Positions 27,181 through 39,849 of a stretch of DNA of 64,000 bases are shown piece by piece. The stretch lies in assembly GCF_015706575.1 (NCBI RefSeq), contig NW_024037058.1, positions 18,373,547 to 18,437,546 of the forward strand, written 5' to 3'. Source of the DNA: Patiria miniata (taxonomy: Eukaryota > Echinodermata > Asteroidea > Valvatida > Asterinidae). Position 1 is the stretch's first letter. Every line of letters starts with the position of its first letter. Under the pieces are notes generated by a model. That model was not told the DNA's origin, searched no databases, and was given only the letters and a program-made list of their open reading frames with translations. The position numbers were made by a program, and so were the translations under genes.

Positions 27181-28559
27181 TCTCCGTAAAGCACACCTAA
27201 TCCTAAGTCATAAATACCTGCACACTGGAATCAAGTTGACAACTCCCCGACAGTTTGTCATTTGTCTTTAGCCAACTTGCGGAATCCCCACCTGGGTCCG
27301 TTGACTAGGCAGTATCATCCCAGAGGACAGGGGGATCACTCCTGGATCAGGCTGTCTCCATCCTTGTTATCCTGTTCAGATGCACGTTCCCCCCGAATAT
27401 CTTGGCGTAGCTAGTATTGCAATCTGCACTTCCTTGAAACTGTGGCCATTTTGATCCTGAACCGTCTGTTACGATATACATATATAGCTTGTTTGATGCA
27501 ATGACATGTGCGATTCCCTGTAAAGAGGTGATGAGGTGCAGGCTCACGTTTCGCTGGTGGATTTTGGGATTTAGTACAGAGCAAGTACGGTACCGGTACA
27601 TGTACATGTACCTTGTCACCAATAGGGACCATCAGAAATGGTGCGCATATGGGAATCGTATGCGGCTCGGAAAAACGTTGCCTGTTAAATCACCCAGTCT
27701 GTGAGCAAACAATAGGAAATGTGCATCCAACATAAAAATATCGAGTTTTGGATGTATGTAGGCCATTTCAAATACATGTAACTACGCTATTCGGTGATGC
27801 CATCGACAACTTTGTCTGAGCTGCGGAAGTATCCTGTATGCTCATTTCTCCTGTTTGACATTATACTTCACATTTTCAAACCCACAATACAGGTCTACTG
27901 CATCTCATGGCATCATCAAATGTACATGTACATGTGTGTTGGAGTAAGACCAAGTTTTCACTTTCACCAGTTTGTCTTTGATCCTCCCCTTCCATAGATC
28001 TGTTTTATCACATATTTGGCGTTTTACATACTTATTATTCGATATGGGAACTGCTGAAAACTTCCTTCTCAAACTGGCTTTGACTCCTGATTCAATCAAT
28101 TTTTGGAAATACAACTTTACAAATTTGCTATCACTGCAAGTATTTTATTTTGTTGTTTCAACTTGGTCAGTAGTCTCTGAATGTTGAAATTGTCCAGATA
28201 CAAGAAATGAGCTTCAACTCTAAGTTGACACTAGTTGTAAGTTAAATAAAAAAGGGTTTGGAAAAAAAACTCTTGGGATTCAATCCAGATCCGAGATTTC
28301 ATATTCAGTAATTTTATCACGCTCGTTAGGCTAGAGCCGTTCATGGGAATATGTTTAGGCAGCACTCTTGAGAGCAAGGATCGACATTCTCCTACAGAAC
28401 TGTTGCCAGGCTTGGTAGGGCCTCCCCCACTGGAGTTGTCAGCTTCCAGCCCAAATGTCAAATGTGAACAGCCTTTCTCTTGTTTCGCCACGCTCGGATG
28501 CTGCCCTCGTAAGGTTTTTAATTGCACCCGATGGTATGCTGTATGGCATGATCTTTAAA
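27181..28559. other. Intron stretch, no gene
   Basis: May include more of the decayed LINE up to about 27400; otherwise nothing recognised. Confidence 0.4.
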
Positions 28560-28696
28560 AAGGGTGACAGGGATTGAACTCGGAGTGGTGTTGTAGACAC
28601 GCATCCAATGTTGCATATTTTTGCACAATTATGTACAGGTTTACGAGAGGGTCCTCTGTCTGTAGGAGTACGCTACAGACACCGTCGATATATGGA

Positions 28697-29231
28697 TGTA
28701 AGCACCGTTGATATATCGATATTACTCAATTATTCAATATTATTTTGATATCGATATTGCCGATAGCAATTTTTTTTATCATATTGAAATCACAAAATTT
28801 TCAATAATGAGGAATCATATCGAAAATATCGAAAATGCTGTTGTCAAAAACTCCCGTTTGTGCTTTTACTTTGTGTTTACCGTTTGCTATAAATTACTAA
28901 AATAAAACTCGGTTGCAACTTGTGATTGTGACTCGAAAATAAAAACATCTCGAAATGCCAACCGGCATCGCTGTGCTCTGCATTTGCTGGAATTTGCGGT
29001 CTCCCCAATAAAAAAACAAAAACGCCCGTTCTGGACAAACTCTGCTGAGATTTATTAAAAGTTTGAGCAATATGCTCCAGAGAAAGCCGTGGACAATTGG
29101 GACTTAATTTTTTTTTTTAATTTATTGTCAAAGTGTCATCTTTATGGTCTTTAACTTTTACGTGGGATAATCGATATTGGATTTCCGATATAACGATTAT
29201 TGAAAATTCCGATATCGACGGTGCTTACTAC
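28697..29231. mobile_element. DNA transposon remnant, ends GTAAGCACCGT(C/T)GATAT
   Basis: GTAAGCACCGTTGATATAT (28697 on) is matched inverted by ATATCGACGGTGCTTAC at the right (to 29231). Subterminal sequences are rich in ATCGATAT words on both sides. A second 'caccgtcgatatat' copy lies just outside at 28679. About 535 bp, no transposase frame. Style is hAT-like, but no 8-bp duplication was found. Confidence 0.55.
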
Positions 29232-29910
29232 GTTGCAACAAAACAGAGACGCCCGGAAACTGAAACGCAAACCTAGCAGCACTTGGATACCCTGATGAAA
29301 CTTGTACTTATACCAAACACAGTGAGGGGAATAAGAACAGAAAATTAAAGTACGTATTAAGTACTCGGGCCATTTTTTTTTACCAATCACAACCGTGATT
29401 GCACAACCAAATGTACCATACATTTATGACAAAAGTTGACATTTGTGACATACAGTGGGACATTTATTGGAGAGGTTTACGCGCATCTAATACAAGACCT
29501 CGTACGTATTAATACATGAAAGTGTTCAGGGCTAAAAAAAAAAGGAAAATGCCAGTTGCCAGTCATTACTGTAATACTGAAGGAAAAATTGGGGGCCACA
29601 GCTATCATTAGTGCCCACGCTCTGGTGTGTCCTCTCATGCCTATCATGCTCTTTGTACTTGATGAACCCAAAATAGACACTTGGCATTCCAGCCATCTCT
29701 GAGGTGCGTGCTTTTGCTCCCAATGAGGTCTTTATAGTGAATTTGTTGTTACTGAATGAAAAAAACAAAACAACAACCTCAAAGATGGCAGCCGAAAGGC
29801 ATAGATACATTTAGGCTGCCCTCTCCTTAAACATTCATATTTCAGTCCCTAAACATTCATATAAATGCATAGGCATGGATCCTATTGTAAAACCAAACAC
29901 CTGAGCACTG
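29232..29910. other. No feature recognised
   Basis: Intronic sequence, no supported element. Confidence 0.4.
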
Positions 29911-30135
29911 CAGGTGTCTGTTGCATTATGGCGCAGCATGCTTACCAAGGGAGCGCTTGCAGCTGAAACCAACCGCAGTGTAGCAGCGGAGCAGAAGCGG
30001 GCCATGCGGAAGGCTAGAGCGTCAGCCCCAACCAACACACCACCAGCCCACACGTGTCCCACGTGTGGGAGGACTTTCCGGGCCGGGATTGGCCTCATTA
30101 GCCACCTCCGGACCCACCGTTTTCTTCCCTAGACC
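29911..30135 (+). pseudogene. LINE fragment: C-terminus with C2H2 zinc finger
   Basis: An open frame ending at the stop at 30130-30132 encodes ...AALAAET-like, then RSVAAEQKRAMRKARASA and a finger HTCPTCGRTFRAGIGLISHL..H. A C2H2 finger followed at once by the stop is the usual C-terminus of many invertebrate non-LTR retrotransposon polyproteins (RT-endonuclease families annotated in marine invertebrates). There is no RT upstream, so it is a 5'-truncated insertion. A host zinc-finger exon is less likely: the only upstream start is a GTG and no splice acceptor fits. Confidence 0.6.
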
Positions 30136-32401
30136 ACGAAGCCATGGTCATCTACGACTACGTAGGACGAGCAGCAGATTTACATACACACTGTGATAAC
30201 AATAGACAGATAAAATAAGCCCCGCCCCAATATGTTAAATGACCAATCACAGTTGTGCTTAAAACCCAGGCTCCTCCATCCTCCAAAAAATTCCTGGCGG
30301 TTTTCAGGATTTTGGAGGATTGAGGATGAATGCAATCTGGGATTTTCTGACATGCAAGTCCGACATGCATGCAGTTGTATGAACCGGTAGGGTGATGCAA
30401 ACATCTGGAACACGTACACGTAGTGTGGCATCAAAGAGGATCATGTGTTATCGTCCAGGTGCAAAGGGGCGGAGTCTAACAGATCGGTCTATTAAAGGGA
30501 AAGTTAGAGACAATGTAATGTCACACGTATGCCAATTAATGCTTTAGAAATGCTGTGCATGTACGAAATGTAAAGCCTAAAATAAACATGGGTAACGAAG
30601 AGTGAGAACATGGAAACATTAACCCACAACATGAATAGGAGCTTTAGTAGATGAGCAACAGGGGGTGTCTGGCTTTATTTGGCAGCTTGCCAAGAACTCC
30701 TTGGGGCCACCATGCTACATTAATGTTCTGCATCCCAGAGCACATGAATGTAATGCCGGCATTGTTTGGGTTATGTCTGATCATGGAGGAATAAGACCTC
30801 TTATTCCTCCATGGTCTGATGTGCCCACTAATGAGACTTAATGCAAAGGCTTCGTCCAGAAGATGGTGTACCGGTACCTTTGTACATGTAGCTATCATTT
30901 TTAATGAGCATGTGCCGTAAACAGAACAGCTTGTTTGTTACGACAATTTGACATTTCTAAATGCTGAATCACATGATCTGGCTGCTGAGTGGGCATTCAA
31001 TTACAGTTCATTTAAGAAAAAGGTTTGATGGAGAATACATAAATTTAAACTACAAATGCACCTTTGTATCCCATTTAACCTGATTTTGAATTTTTGTTTT
31101 GCCATTTTCAAGGGTATTTTGGTGCCCCCTTTTTTTTTGTGACATGCAAATTTCCATATTCTGGAGCAAAACTGTGATGTTATTCCAAGCAGAAAACTCA
31201 ATGTTTCAGCTTTTTCAGCACGAAAATTTGCTAGAATTTTGGATAGGCCTATAAATTTTCTTTTCTTTTGTGATTCATTGTTTTGTAAGTACATGGCAGT
31301 AAGCCAATAAGCAACCCTTTCTCACAAATGTTTTCAATGAACACATTTTTCGGTTCACAAGTTGAACAGAAAATCTACCTGAAATGACATCATAGCAACA
31401 GCGCCCTCAGTTGTCCAGAAAGGCATGGAAAATTTGAAATGTTTAAAAGTGCACTTTTCAATGATATTAACCATTGGGGATTCCAAATAGTTTCCATACA
31501 TTTAAGAGGAGTAAAAAGTTGCACAAAATGTGTTCCTCAGAAAAATTCATTGCACAGAGCCTATTTTTAATTTACGGACAGGATTCTGCTTAAACCAAAA
31601 AGGAATAGAAACTGGGCTTTATGGACTGGCTACACTAAATGTATATCATCATGCCAAAATTTGAGGCCATTTTTAGAGAAAATCGTGCCTTTGTTTCAGA
31701 AATAAAATTGCTTTATTTAAACATCAGAAAATCTTGACGCCTCAAGAAGAACTGTTAGTAATGTAGTTGTAATGTTTCTGTAAATGTGCATACTGTACAT
31801 GTACATGAATATCACATAATTAATTTGCACACATGTATCAAACTTGGTACAAATTGTACATAATTTAGTGTTCTGTAGATGTATAATATATTTTTGATCT
31901 ACTCTGCCACAGATGGAGCCCGTCGATACTAATTATAGCAGACCTCCGGGGCAGTTCCGGGCCGGCACAATAAAAACTCATTGCTGTAGAACGTGCCTGC
32001 TCAATATTCCCAATGATTACTTGTTTAGTTGGTAATCACTGGGTCAGCTTCAGACCTTCATTCCCGTATCTCGCCGAGTCAATTTGACTTCTCAATCTGA
32101 CGAAAACAAGATTTCTTCATGCCAGCGAGGAATTAATAATACCCCATGGACAACCAGAGTATTACATATTCTGGTACCATGAGCTATTCTTCGTAGACAC
32201 ATTAGAGAAATCAAATTCATTATATATATTAATTGTTTTTGTGCAATCTAAGCATGTAGGGAAATAATCGATGCAAAACAGGGCATCTGAAGCAGAACCA
32301 AAGTAATGCTGCAAACTTAACAAGTACATGGGCAGTTTACCTAATTGCTATTGAGTTAGACGGTAAGAAACCTGTCAGTAACCTACCGGTACCCTAACAT
32401 T
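30136..32401. other. Intron stretch, no gene
   Basis: Contains a reversed family-B word (cctccaaaaaattcctgg...ttttggagga, about 30272-30322). Otherwise nothing recognised. Confidence 0.45.
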
Positions 32402-33471
32402 ACCTCAACCCACACCACTACAACAAACTCAACCCCAGCCCTGCCCCACAAATTGCCAAGCTCAACCCAGCTAAACCCAACCCACCTACGCCTACTTGTA
32501 CCATAGCTCAACCAAAACCCAGCCAAACTTGATTTTTATCTTCACCCTGCCAAAACAGATCCAGCACAGCCCACCCCAACTTAGCCCAGCCCAACCTAAC
32601 CCAGGCCAGCCGGCCCAGCCAGCCAAACCCAACCCAGCCCAGCCCAACCCAACCAACCCAGCCAAACCCACCCAACCCAGCCAAACCCAACCCCCACCCA
32701 GCAAAACCCAACCCAACCCAACCCAGCCAAACCCACCCAACCCAGCCAAACCCAACCCCCACCCAGCAAAACCCAACCCAACCCAGCCAAACCCACCCAA
32801 CCCAGCCAAACCCAACCCCCACCCAGCAAAACCCAACCCAACCCAGCCAAACCCACCCAACCCAGCCAAACCCAACCCCCACCCAGCAAAACCCAACCCA
32901 ACCCAGCCAAACCCACCCAACCCAGCCAAACCCAACCCCACCCGGCCAAACCCAACCCCACCCGGCCAAACCCAACCCCACCCAGCAAAACCAACCAAGC
33001 TCAGCCAAACCCACCCAGCCCAGCCAAACCCACCCAATCCAGCCAAACCCAACCCCACCCAGCAAAACCAACCAAGCTCAGCCAAACCCACCCAGCCCAG
33101 CCCACCCAACCCAGCCAAACCCAACCCCACCCAGCAAAACCAACCAAGCTCAGCCAAACCCACCCAGCCCAGCCAAACCCACCCAGCCCAGCCAAACCCA
33201 ACCCCACCCAGCAAAACCAACCAAGCTCAGCCAAACCCACCCAGCCCAGCCCACCCAACCCAGCCAAACCCAACCCCACCCAGCAAAACCAACCAAGCTC
33301 AGCCAAACCCACCCAGCCCAGCCAAACCCAACCCAGCCCAGCCCCACCTAGTTCAGCCCAACCCAGTACAACCCAACCCAGCCCGACCCAGCCAGCCCAA
33401 CCCAACACTAACCCTAACCCTAACCAAACCCAACCTCTAATCCAAGCCAACCCAACCCAGCCCAGGCCAAA
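32402..33471 (+). repeat. C-rich minisatellite with 60-bp higher-order units
   Basis: About 1.07 kb of CCCAACCCAGCCAAACCCA-type sequence. From about 32700 to 32940 the unit is exactly 60 bp, with two neighbouring copies (32761-32820, 32821-32880) identical. From about 33050 to 33310 a second unit of about 70 bp is repeated. Long proline/asparagine/glutamine frames on plus and glycine/tryptophan frames on minus are artefacts. On the kinase sense strand the array is G-rich (GGGTTTGGCTGGGTTGGG). Confidence 0.93.
33406..33425 (+). repeat. Short interstitial telomere-like repeat
   Basis: CTAACCCTAACCCTAACC, about three units of the animal telomere repeat (TTAGGG on the minus strand), embedded near the right end of the C-rich array. 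Confidence 0.75.
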
Positions 33472-36345
33472 CATACATGTACCAGTACTACAAAAAAAAG
33501 AGTATACATGTAAGTATAATCGTCATGACTCATGTCACATACATGTCTCCATTAATTACAAAGGTGGTTCATATGGCCTCTTCACCTGCATGTCCACACA
33601 AAAGCAAACACCTCTTTAATACGTTATAATGCAAACTACAGTGTGACAGGTGTAACACTGTAAAACCCTGAGGTGAGATTTGCAATTAAGAACTTACAGT
33701 AATGAAGTTTACATGTACCCGTATCTGTGAAAACTGCTCAGAGTATATGTTTCATACATGTACCGGTAGGCCTATGTAAATATTTAATACAACTACACAT
33801 GTAGGCTATCAAACAGGAACTATGATTCATCTTCATAGCCTAAAAGTAACTTCCCTTATTTATACATTTACAATTTGTGAGTTTTTGCAAAAGCAATTAA
33901 ACCCCACACCCGAAAATAGCAGGTGCCACTTAGTTCTGGGCCAAAAAAAAATCTCCGTTATTCCTGCAATGATTATATCTTGCTAGCAGAGTAGAACCTG
34001 CCCACTGTCACCAGGCGCATGCCAGGTAGCACCACTTGACTGCGTTTAGGATAAAGGAACGACATATATCAATAGTTTCACCTCGTCACCTATCACACGG
34101 ATTTTTCACTTGATATCACAAAATAGGATCTGGTTTCCATGGTTATGTATTTAGATTGTGATCATTGTCTGGTTGTGTTCTTTTCATCGACGCATGCTGT
34201 GAACGTGCGGGGACGGGACGCCAAAGCCCTAGGACTTTGAAAACATCCGCGACAATGTGCACTCATCGTTGTTAAATGCTATTTAAGTGTACCACTGCGT
34301 TCCGAACAATCACCGCGCAGATCCGTCTCAGTCTGTCCGCTCTAGTACAGACTCAGATGTTCAAAGGGAATTTGGGCAGATTTCCGGCAGGATCTGGTGT
34401 CCAAGTCTTGTCGGCTGGGCCACAATTACGGACGCAGCAAATGAAGTCACACGTAAATCATACTTAAGGCGGAGTGCATTAATGTTCTTAAATGTCAGTG
34501 CGTCACGTCCAAAATAGGATCTGTTTTCAACTCTCCACGTACTGTACCTATGCATCATGTACACGTACCGGCCACAGACACATGTACATGTAATCCAATA
34601 TTCGACTCTGTAGTCTAAATGTTAATCCCCACAAATGATCTCGTTTGTCACCGGCAGCATTTTCCAACATTTTAAAGACAGCTCGAGACACAGTGAGGTG
34701 TTCTGCTCCACAACAAAACAACTTGATAAAGTGGAGAAGGTGCTTCTGAAATTCTATTTAAAAGCTACAGACAAAGTAGTTCGGTTTTTTTGCCATGCAA
34801 CAAAATTTATCGTAGTCAATAAAAAGCAATATGGTACGTCATTATTTTTTATGTATGCAATTGAATATACATTTATAGCTGGGCTTAAAAGGCCTTTTAG
34901 TCGGAGGCCAATGAAACGTTTGATAGAATGGATCAAAACAAGTCAATATGGAGACAGCCTGGCTCCAAGCACAACCGCTGACGCCAACTAAAATTCACTG
35001 AACATACCACTTCGGAACCGAACCAAACCAAACCGAACTGAATTGTTCAATTCGGGTGTTTGGAAACAAGATTTTCAGTGCCACGTATTTTGAGTTGCGC
35101 AATAACAATAATCTAAACTGAAAATTTACATGTAGATTCAACCGTTTCAACGAACAGCAGTGTTCCGAGCATTGGCAGCTGAAATCAATATCTATATTAA
35201 AGAAAGACTGTTTAAACACCCCCCCCCAAAAAAAAAACCCCAAAAATTGTTGACCCTACTTCATTCGTCATAACAAAGTTCTACGATAAGAAATTTTTTA
35301 AAGACGTGTAAAAAGACGTGCTTTTTCTGTACATGTAAGTATGACATAGGCTAGCAGGCCCACTAATCAGCCTGATTTCAGTTGTTCCAAGAATTGTGAA
35401 ATACAAATAGTTCTTTTAGGTCTGCAGGCAACAAATACGGGGAAACAAGACAGTTCCTACGTGTAGTTCACTTTTATTTGGCCGTCAATAACACCGTATT
35501 GAAATTCAAGAAATAAACCAAGTACTTCTAGTCAGACAGTCGGAAGCTGCACAGGCTCAAAATATTGACAAGAACTATCGGTTATTAGCCAGAAACTGGA
35601 TCACACAGGAGCAGTAGCCGAGTCTGCTGAGACAAGACTTCCTCTCCCCCCCCCCACCCCCTTCATCCACCCCCACGAGTTGCTTGACTGATGGGGGGGG
35701 GGGGAGGGAGGGGGGGGTTTGAGGACCAATCTGTCAGAGGCGTTCAGTACATCCCCTTAGGCAGCCCACACCTTGGCGTCATTGTACTGCAAAACACTTC
35801 AAATTTCTCGCCATCCGTTATCCCACTGATCTCCAAGAAAAACAGCTTCCGAAAGACATCCGCGCGGCTTGTTTGCCCACCTTGCCATCGCTTTCTCTCC
35901 TCGAGAGGTTGAACAAAAGAGGAGGAGGGGGGTAAATACAAGGGATCGTCTCCTGATTGAGAAGAGGACATAAGATGTTTAGAAAGGTAATGTTTGATGA
36001 TGGAAACAAATTGTATTTAGTGGGTGAATTGTTGGCATAGCTGTGTACACATGTGTGCTGCCCAACAAAAAAAAGTGTACATGTATGTCCCTTTTTTTTT
36101 TTTAAGAAAAAATATCTTTACATGTCATCGAACAAGTACACTGTACACTAGTGTATGTATGATGTATGTAACTGTACATGTAGTGGCAATGGGCTGTCAT
36201 GAATATTTGAATAATCGATCATCAACCGCAAATTCAAATACATTTTGTACCGGTAGCTTTTTGACAGTTTGAATATTTGAAATAACAAAAACTATGTACG
36301 TGCACACACGACTGTGAATGTTATTTTACTCTTCGAGTTGCACTT
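33472..36345. other. Intron stretch, no gene
   Basis: G/C runs near 35220, 35645 and 35693. An open frame of about 118 codons at 34635-34991 has no recognisable domain. Words 'aaaataggatctg' occur twice (34122, 34511). Confidence 0.45.
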
Positions 36346-36636
36346 TTAGCCCCCAAAAAAGTCTCCGGTTTCTGGTATGAGCACGCGTCGCCGTAGCCAT
36401 GCGCGTCGGCAAAATTAAAAAGTTTTTTCAATGTACCGGTAAGATGATGTCTCAAAACCGCCAAACTCACTGGTTGACTGGACTCCTGCTGCTGCACAAT
36501 TTTAACGTGTTTTTAGATGGGGTTACGACTGAGTATAAGCTTTATGTGGCCTCTCTGGGCTCCAATACATTTCGCACTAAATTTAGTAGGGTACCATTTG
36601 CAGTCATCAGCCGACATTTGAAGAAAAAAAAAATTC
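36346..36636 (+). mobile_element. Harbinger-like MITE (family H), copy 2, right end lost
   Basis: The left end GCCCCCAAAAAAGTCTCCGG follows TTA. The interior matches copies 1 and 4 closely up to 'gcagtcatcagccgacatttgaag', then is replaced by A-rich and G-rich low complexity. Confidence 0.7.
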
Positions 36637-37287
36637 CCGTTGATTGTTAAAAAAAAAATTGGGGAGGGGGTGGGGGGCATTTGTTTTTATTAAAAAGCAA
36701 TTTTGGCCCCATTTATTATTACCATTATAAATACATGGCCCATGCTTTACATGCCTTTATTTCTTTATAAATTTGATCACGAAACTGGGAATGTCGTTGA
36801 CTGCCTACAATCATACATGTGTACAGTGCATTTACACAAATCCATAAAGTCCATAAAATGATCGTAGACTTATCACAGACAGAAGTGAAACATAAATAAC
36901 ACGGTCCATTCAATCTTTTGAGAACTTCGAGTCTGTACCAGCACATTTTCATTTTATACATACATGTACAATGACAGTAAAGACACGGGCCAAGGCCGTA
37001 TTTGTTTTCAATAATTTTACAGATTATTCCTGCCATAGCAATTTACTCCTGAATGTTACAAATAAAATTCCCTATGAATAATAACGTCCTGATAAAATTT
37101 AACTCCAACAGCTGTCCAGAGTCATATCAGTCAGATTAATCAACTGATATAAATTTGACGGAAAACATTCGCGTCTGGGTGTATTACTTGTACAACTTCT
37201 TACAAAATTGGATTCAGAGGGGTTCCCTAAAATACCGATACCAGGGCATTACAATTTAATTACTTCCACCTTACCGGTAATTCTAAA
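36637..37287. other. No feature recognised
   Basis: Starts with low-complexity sequence, then ordinary intron DNA. Confidence 0.4.
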
Positions 37288-38292
37288 TAGTCCAGCGGAT
37301 ATGTGAAAAAATTGTGCACTTTTGCATAAAAGTGTGAAACTTGGCACAGGTGTTTATATTCATGCGAGAAAATGTTTTAGATGTGGAGCCATCGCAAATT
37401 CATCCTTTTAGGGGCGTGGCATCCATTTTAAAAGGGGGGGGGGACTCATCATGCCCGCAGTGAAAACGGCTGTTCTCACTCGTAACAAAAGAGGGAAACT
37501 TCACAAAGACATACATTGTAATTATATAGATAAGAAGTGTTTTCCAGATTTGGAGCCACCACAAAAGCACCTTTTGGGGGGCGTGGCAGTCATTTTTTTT
37601 AAAAAGGGGGTAATTATTATGATGACTACCCCCACCCCCATTTTACTATGGCTGCAACGCCCCTAAAAGGGTGTGTCTGAGATGGCTCCATGTCTTGATT
37701 TTTTTTCTCGTGAACATTAACGTCTATGGGAATTGACTTCATTCATTTATGAGATGTGGGCACATTTTCCCCATGGTGGGCATAATGAGAACCCCGCCCC
37801 CTTTTTTTCAATATGGCTGCCACGCCTCTAAAAAGGGTGTGTTCGAGATGGATCCACATCTGGATTTTTTCCCTCTGAATATAAACGTCTGTAAACACGT
37901 TTTTTCCGTTCATGAAATGTGGGCACAATTTTTTTTGTTCCCAAGGTGGGCATAATAATTACCCCCCCCCCCTTTTTTTTAAATGGCTGCCAGGCCCCCA
38001 AAAAGGTACTTTTGTGGTGGCTCCGAATCAGAAAAAACTTATAGGCCTAATCTATATTATTATGTCTTTGTGAAGTTTCCTCCTTTTGTGACAAGTGGGA
38101 ACAACCGTTGTCACTGCGGGCATGATGAGTCCTGCCCCTTTTTTTTTTAAAATGGATGCCACGCCCCTAAAAGGGTGAATTTGCAATGGCTCCACATCTA
38201 AAACATTTTCTGGCATGAATATGAACATCTGTGCCAAGTTTCATTGATGTGTGCACAATTCATTGATATTTTGTCACATATCCGCTGGACTA
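37288..38292. mobile_element. 1-kb foldback element with tandem subunits in its arms
   Basis: The body 37290-38290 starts GTCCAGCGGATATGTG and ends with its exact inverse, flanked by TA on both sides. The left arm (about 37290-37630) matches the inverted right arm (about 37950-38290) over more than 300 bp. Inside, a unit containing 'gtggagcca', 'ggggcgtggca.ccat', a G or C run and 'catcatgcccgcagtgaaaacgg' recurs about five times in total, two in one orientation and three or more in the other. No coding capacity. TA flanks suggest a Tc1/mariner-type or related mover. Confidence 0.72.
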
Positions 38293-39494
38293 AAATCATA
38301 CTTTATGCGTATTTACATGTACTTATTTTTATTTTTGTTTTTTATAAAACATACATTCTGTGCCAAGTAGTCCTTTGAGTCAAACTCAATCTAGAGACTG
38401 TTCTCAACAGTTTAATATTCCCAGCCTACATAAAACAAGATTGACTGGCCGTGACTGTTGATGTAACTCGATGCCTGCTTTGTCCATGGTCTGTTGACCC
38501 AGTGTCAGTCTGACTAGTCACAGTGCTTGCATACATGTATGATCTCACTGCTGGTGACTTAGCCTGTGTTAAAAGTTTAGGGGAAGTGGATGAAAATGTT
38601 GACTGTCTTTGACATCCTTTTGAGGCATGTACCGGTACAATCACCCAACTCCGCTTTCCACTAGCAACGTTGCTGAATCCAACAGAATCCGCGGAAAAAA
38701 CATCAACAAAATTTTTAAATCACATAACTTGGCTTTCTGTTCCTGCTATGAAAAATGAAATACTCTTTTCAGATTTTCTGACACTGTTCAATCTCAAAAC
38801 GAGGGGGAAAGGCTTCCAGGTAAAACTTTCTTGGAAGAATTGACCCAAGCCACACACACGGCAGCACAAATTTATCTTAATCTTCAGCGCCGCAGATCCG
38901 TCACAAAGCGCAGTCTTCAACTGGCTTTCCCCCCTTACTTTCAGCAAGTTAATTCTTGGGACACACGCAAACTGCAGAATGCAGCCCACGGAGTCCAACA
39001 TGTGCACTTGGTCAATATCCTGCGTTGTACTCATCGATCAGAAGGATAGAGTGTTTACATGTATCCAGGACAATCTGAAGCCTGCTTCCCCCCCCCCCCA
39101 ACGATTCTTCTCCATTCTCGGCCGATCTGTGTACACACTCGGCGTTTCCGCAAAGACTGTCAGAAACTTCTTGGAAAAGGGGGGAGGGACAGGGCAAGGA
39201 ACACGCAAACATGCTGGATCCTGTATTTGTGTAAATTTCCGTAACAATAAATAATTACGGCCCTAAATGGACATTATATATCCCACAATGATCCTTACAG
39301 ACATGTTGAACATGAACATGAATATCAGTTTTCTTTTTTTGTCATATTTCCCTTGCCGGAGGGAAAGATGAAAAAACGCCTCCTTTTTACACATACAAAC
39401 ATGTAACCATGCAGGAAACATGTAACTGGCTGGCAAATTCAACAAAGCCATTCCAGAATCTAAAAAAGTCAAGTGACTGTTTTTATTTTAATGG
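38293..39494. other. No feature recognised
   Basis: Intronic; a C run near 39090. Short frames on both strands are not convincing. Confidence 0.4.
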
Positions 39495-39498
39495 TTAA

Positions 39499-39849
39499 GG
39501 CCAAAAAAAAAGTCTCCGATTTCTGGTATGGAGTTTGCCCAAAAAGTGGTGCGGCGACGCGGCTTTTTTTTTTTTTTACCGTTTTGTTTACCTTCAAATG
39601 TCGGCTGATGACTGCAAACTTAGTGCAAATATATGGGAGTCCAGAGAGGGCCACATAAAGCTTATTCTCGACCATTACCCAATCTAAAAACACGTCAAAA
39701 ATGTGCAGCAGCAGGATTCCAGTCAAACCAGTGAGTTTGGCAGTTTTGAGACATCATCTTTCATTGAAAAAAAAACTTTTTCACTTTGCCGACGCGCATG
39801 GCTACGGCGACGCCCGGGCATACCAGAAACCGAAGACTTTTTTTTGGGC
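39499..39849 (-). mobile_element. Harbinger-like MITE (family H), copy 3, reversed
   Basis: Both termini are present (GGCCAAAAAAAAAGTCTCCG... and ...CGAAGACTTTTTTTTGGGC) and the interior is inverted relative to copies 1, 2 and 4. The right terminal bases have changed so the duplication is unclear (TAA precedes the left end). Confidence 0.72.

Noticed and set aside
26963-27271. Plus-strand frame encoding a hydrophobic, membrane-like peptide
   Set aside because: It is antisense to a decayed LINE end whose minus-strand reading and GAT tail explain the sequence better.
29911-30135. Host C2H2 zinc-finger gene exon
   Set aside because: A single finger followed by a stop, preceded by AEQKRAMRKARA-type sequence, fits a LINE C-terminus better, and no acceptor site or ATG supports a host exon.
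33406-33425. Chromosome end or telomere fusion
   Set aside because: Only three telomere-like units inside a C-rich array of similar composition; they can arise by chance variation of the array.
32496-33440. Open frame of about 314 codons rich in Pro, Asn, Gln and Lys, and matching Gly/Trp frames on the other strand
   Set aside because: It is the translation of a C-rich minisatellite; every frame is open because the repeat lacks stop words. No start context, splice signals or domain.
34635-34991. Open frame of about 118 codons
   Set aside because: No domain, no repeat or splice context, AT-rich. Length is possible by chance in 64 kb.
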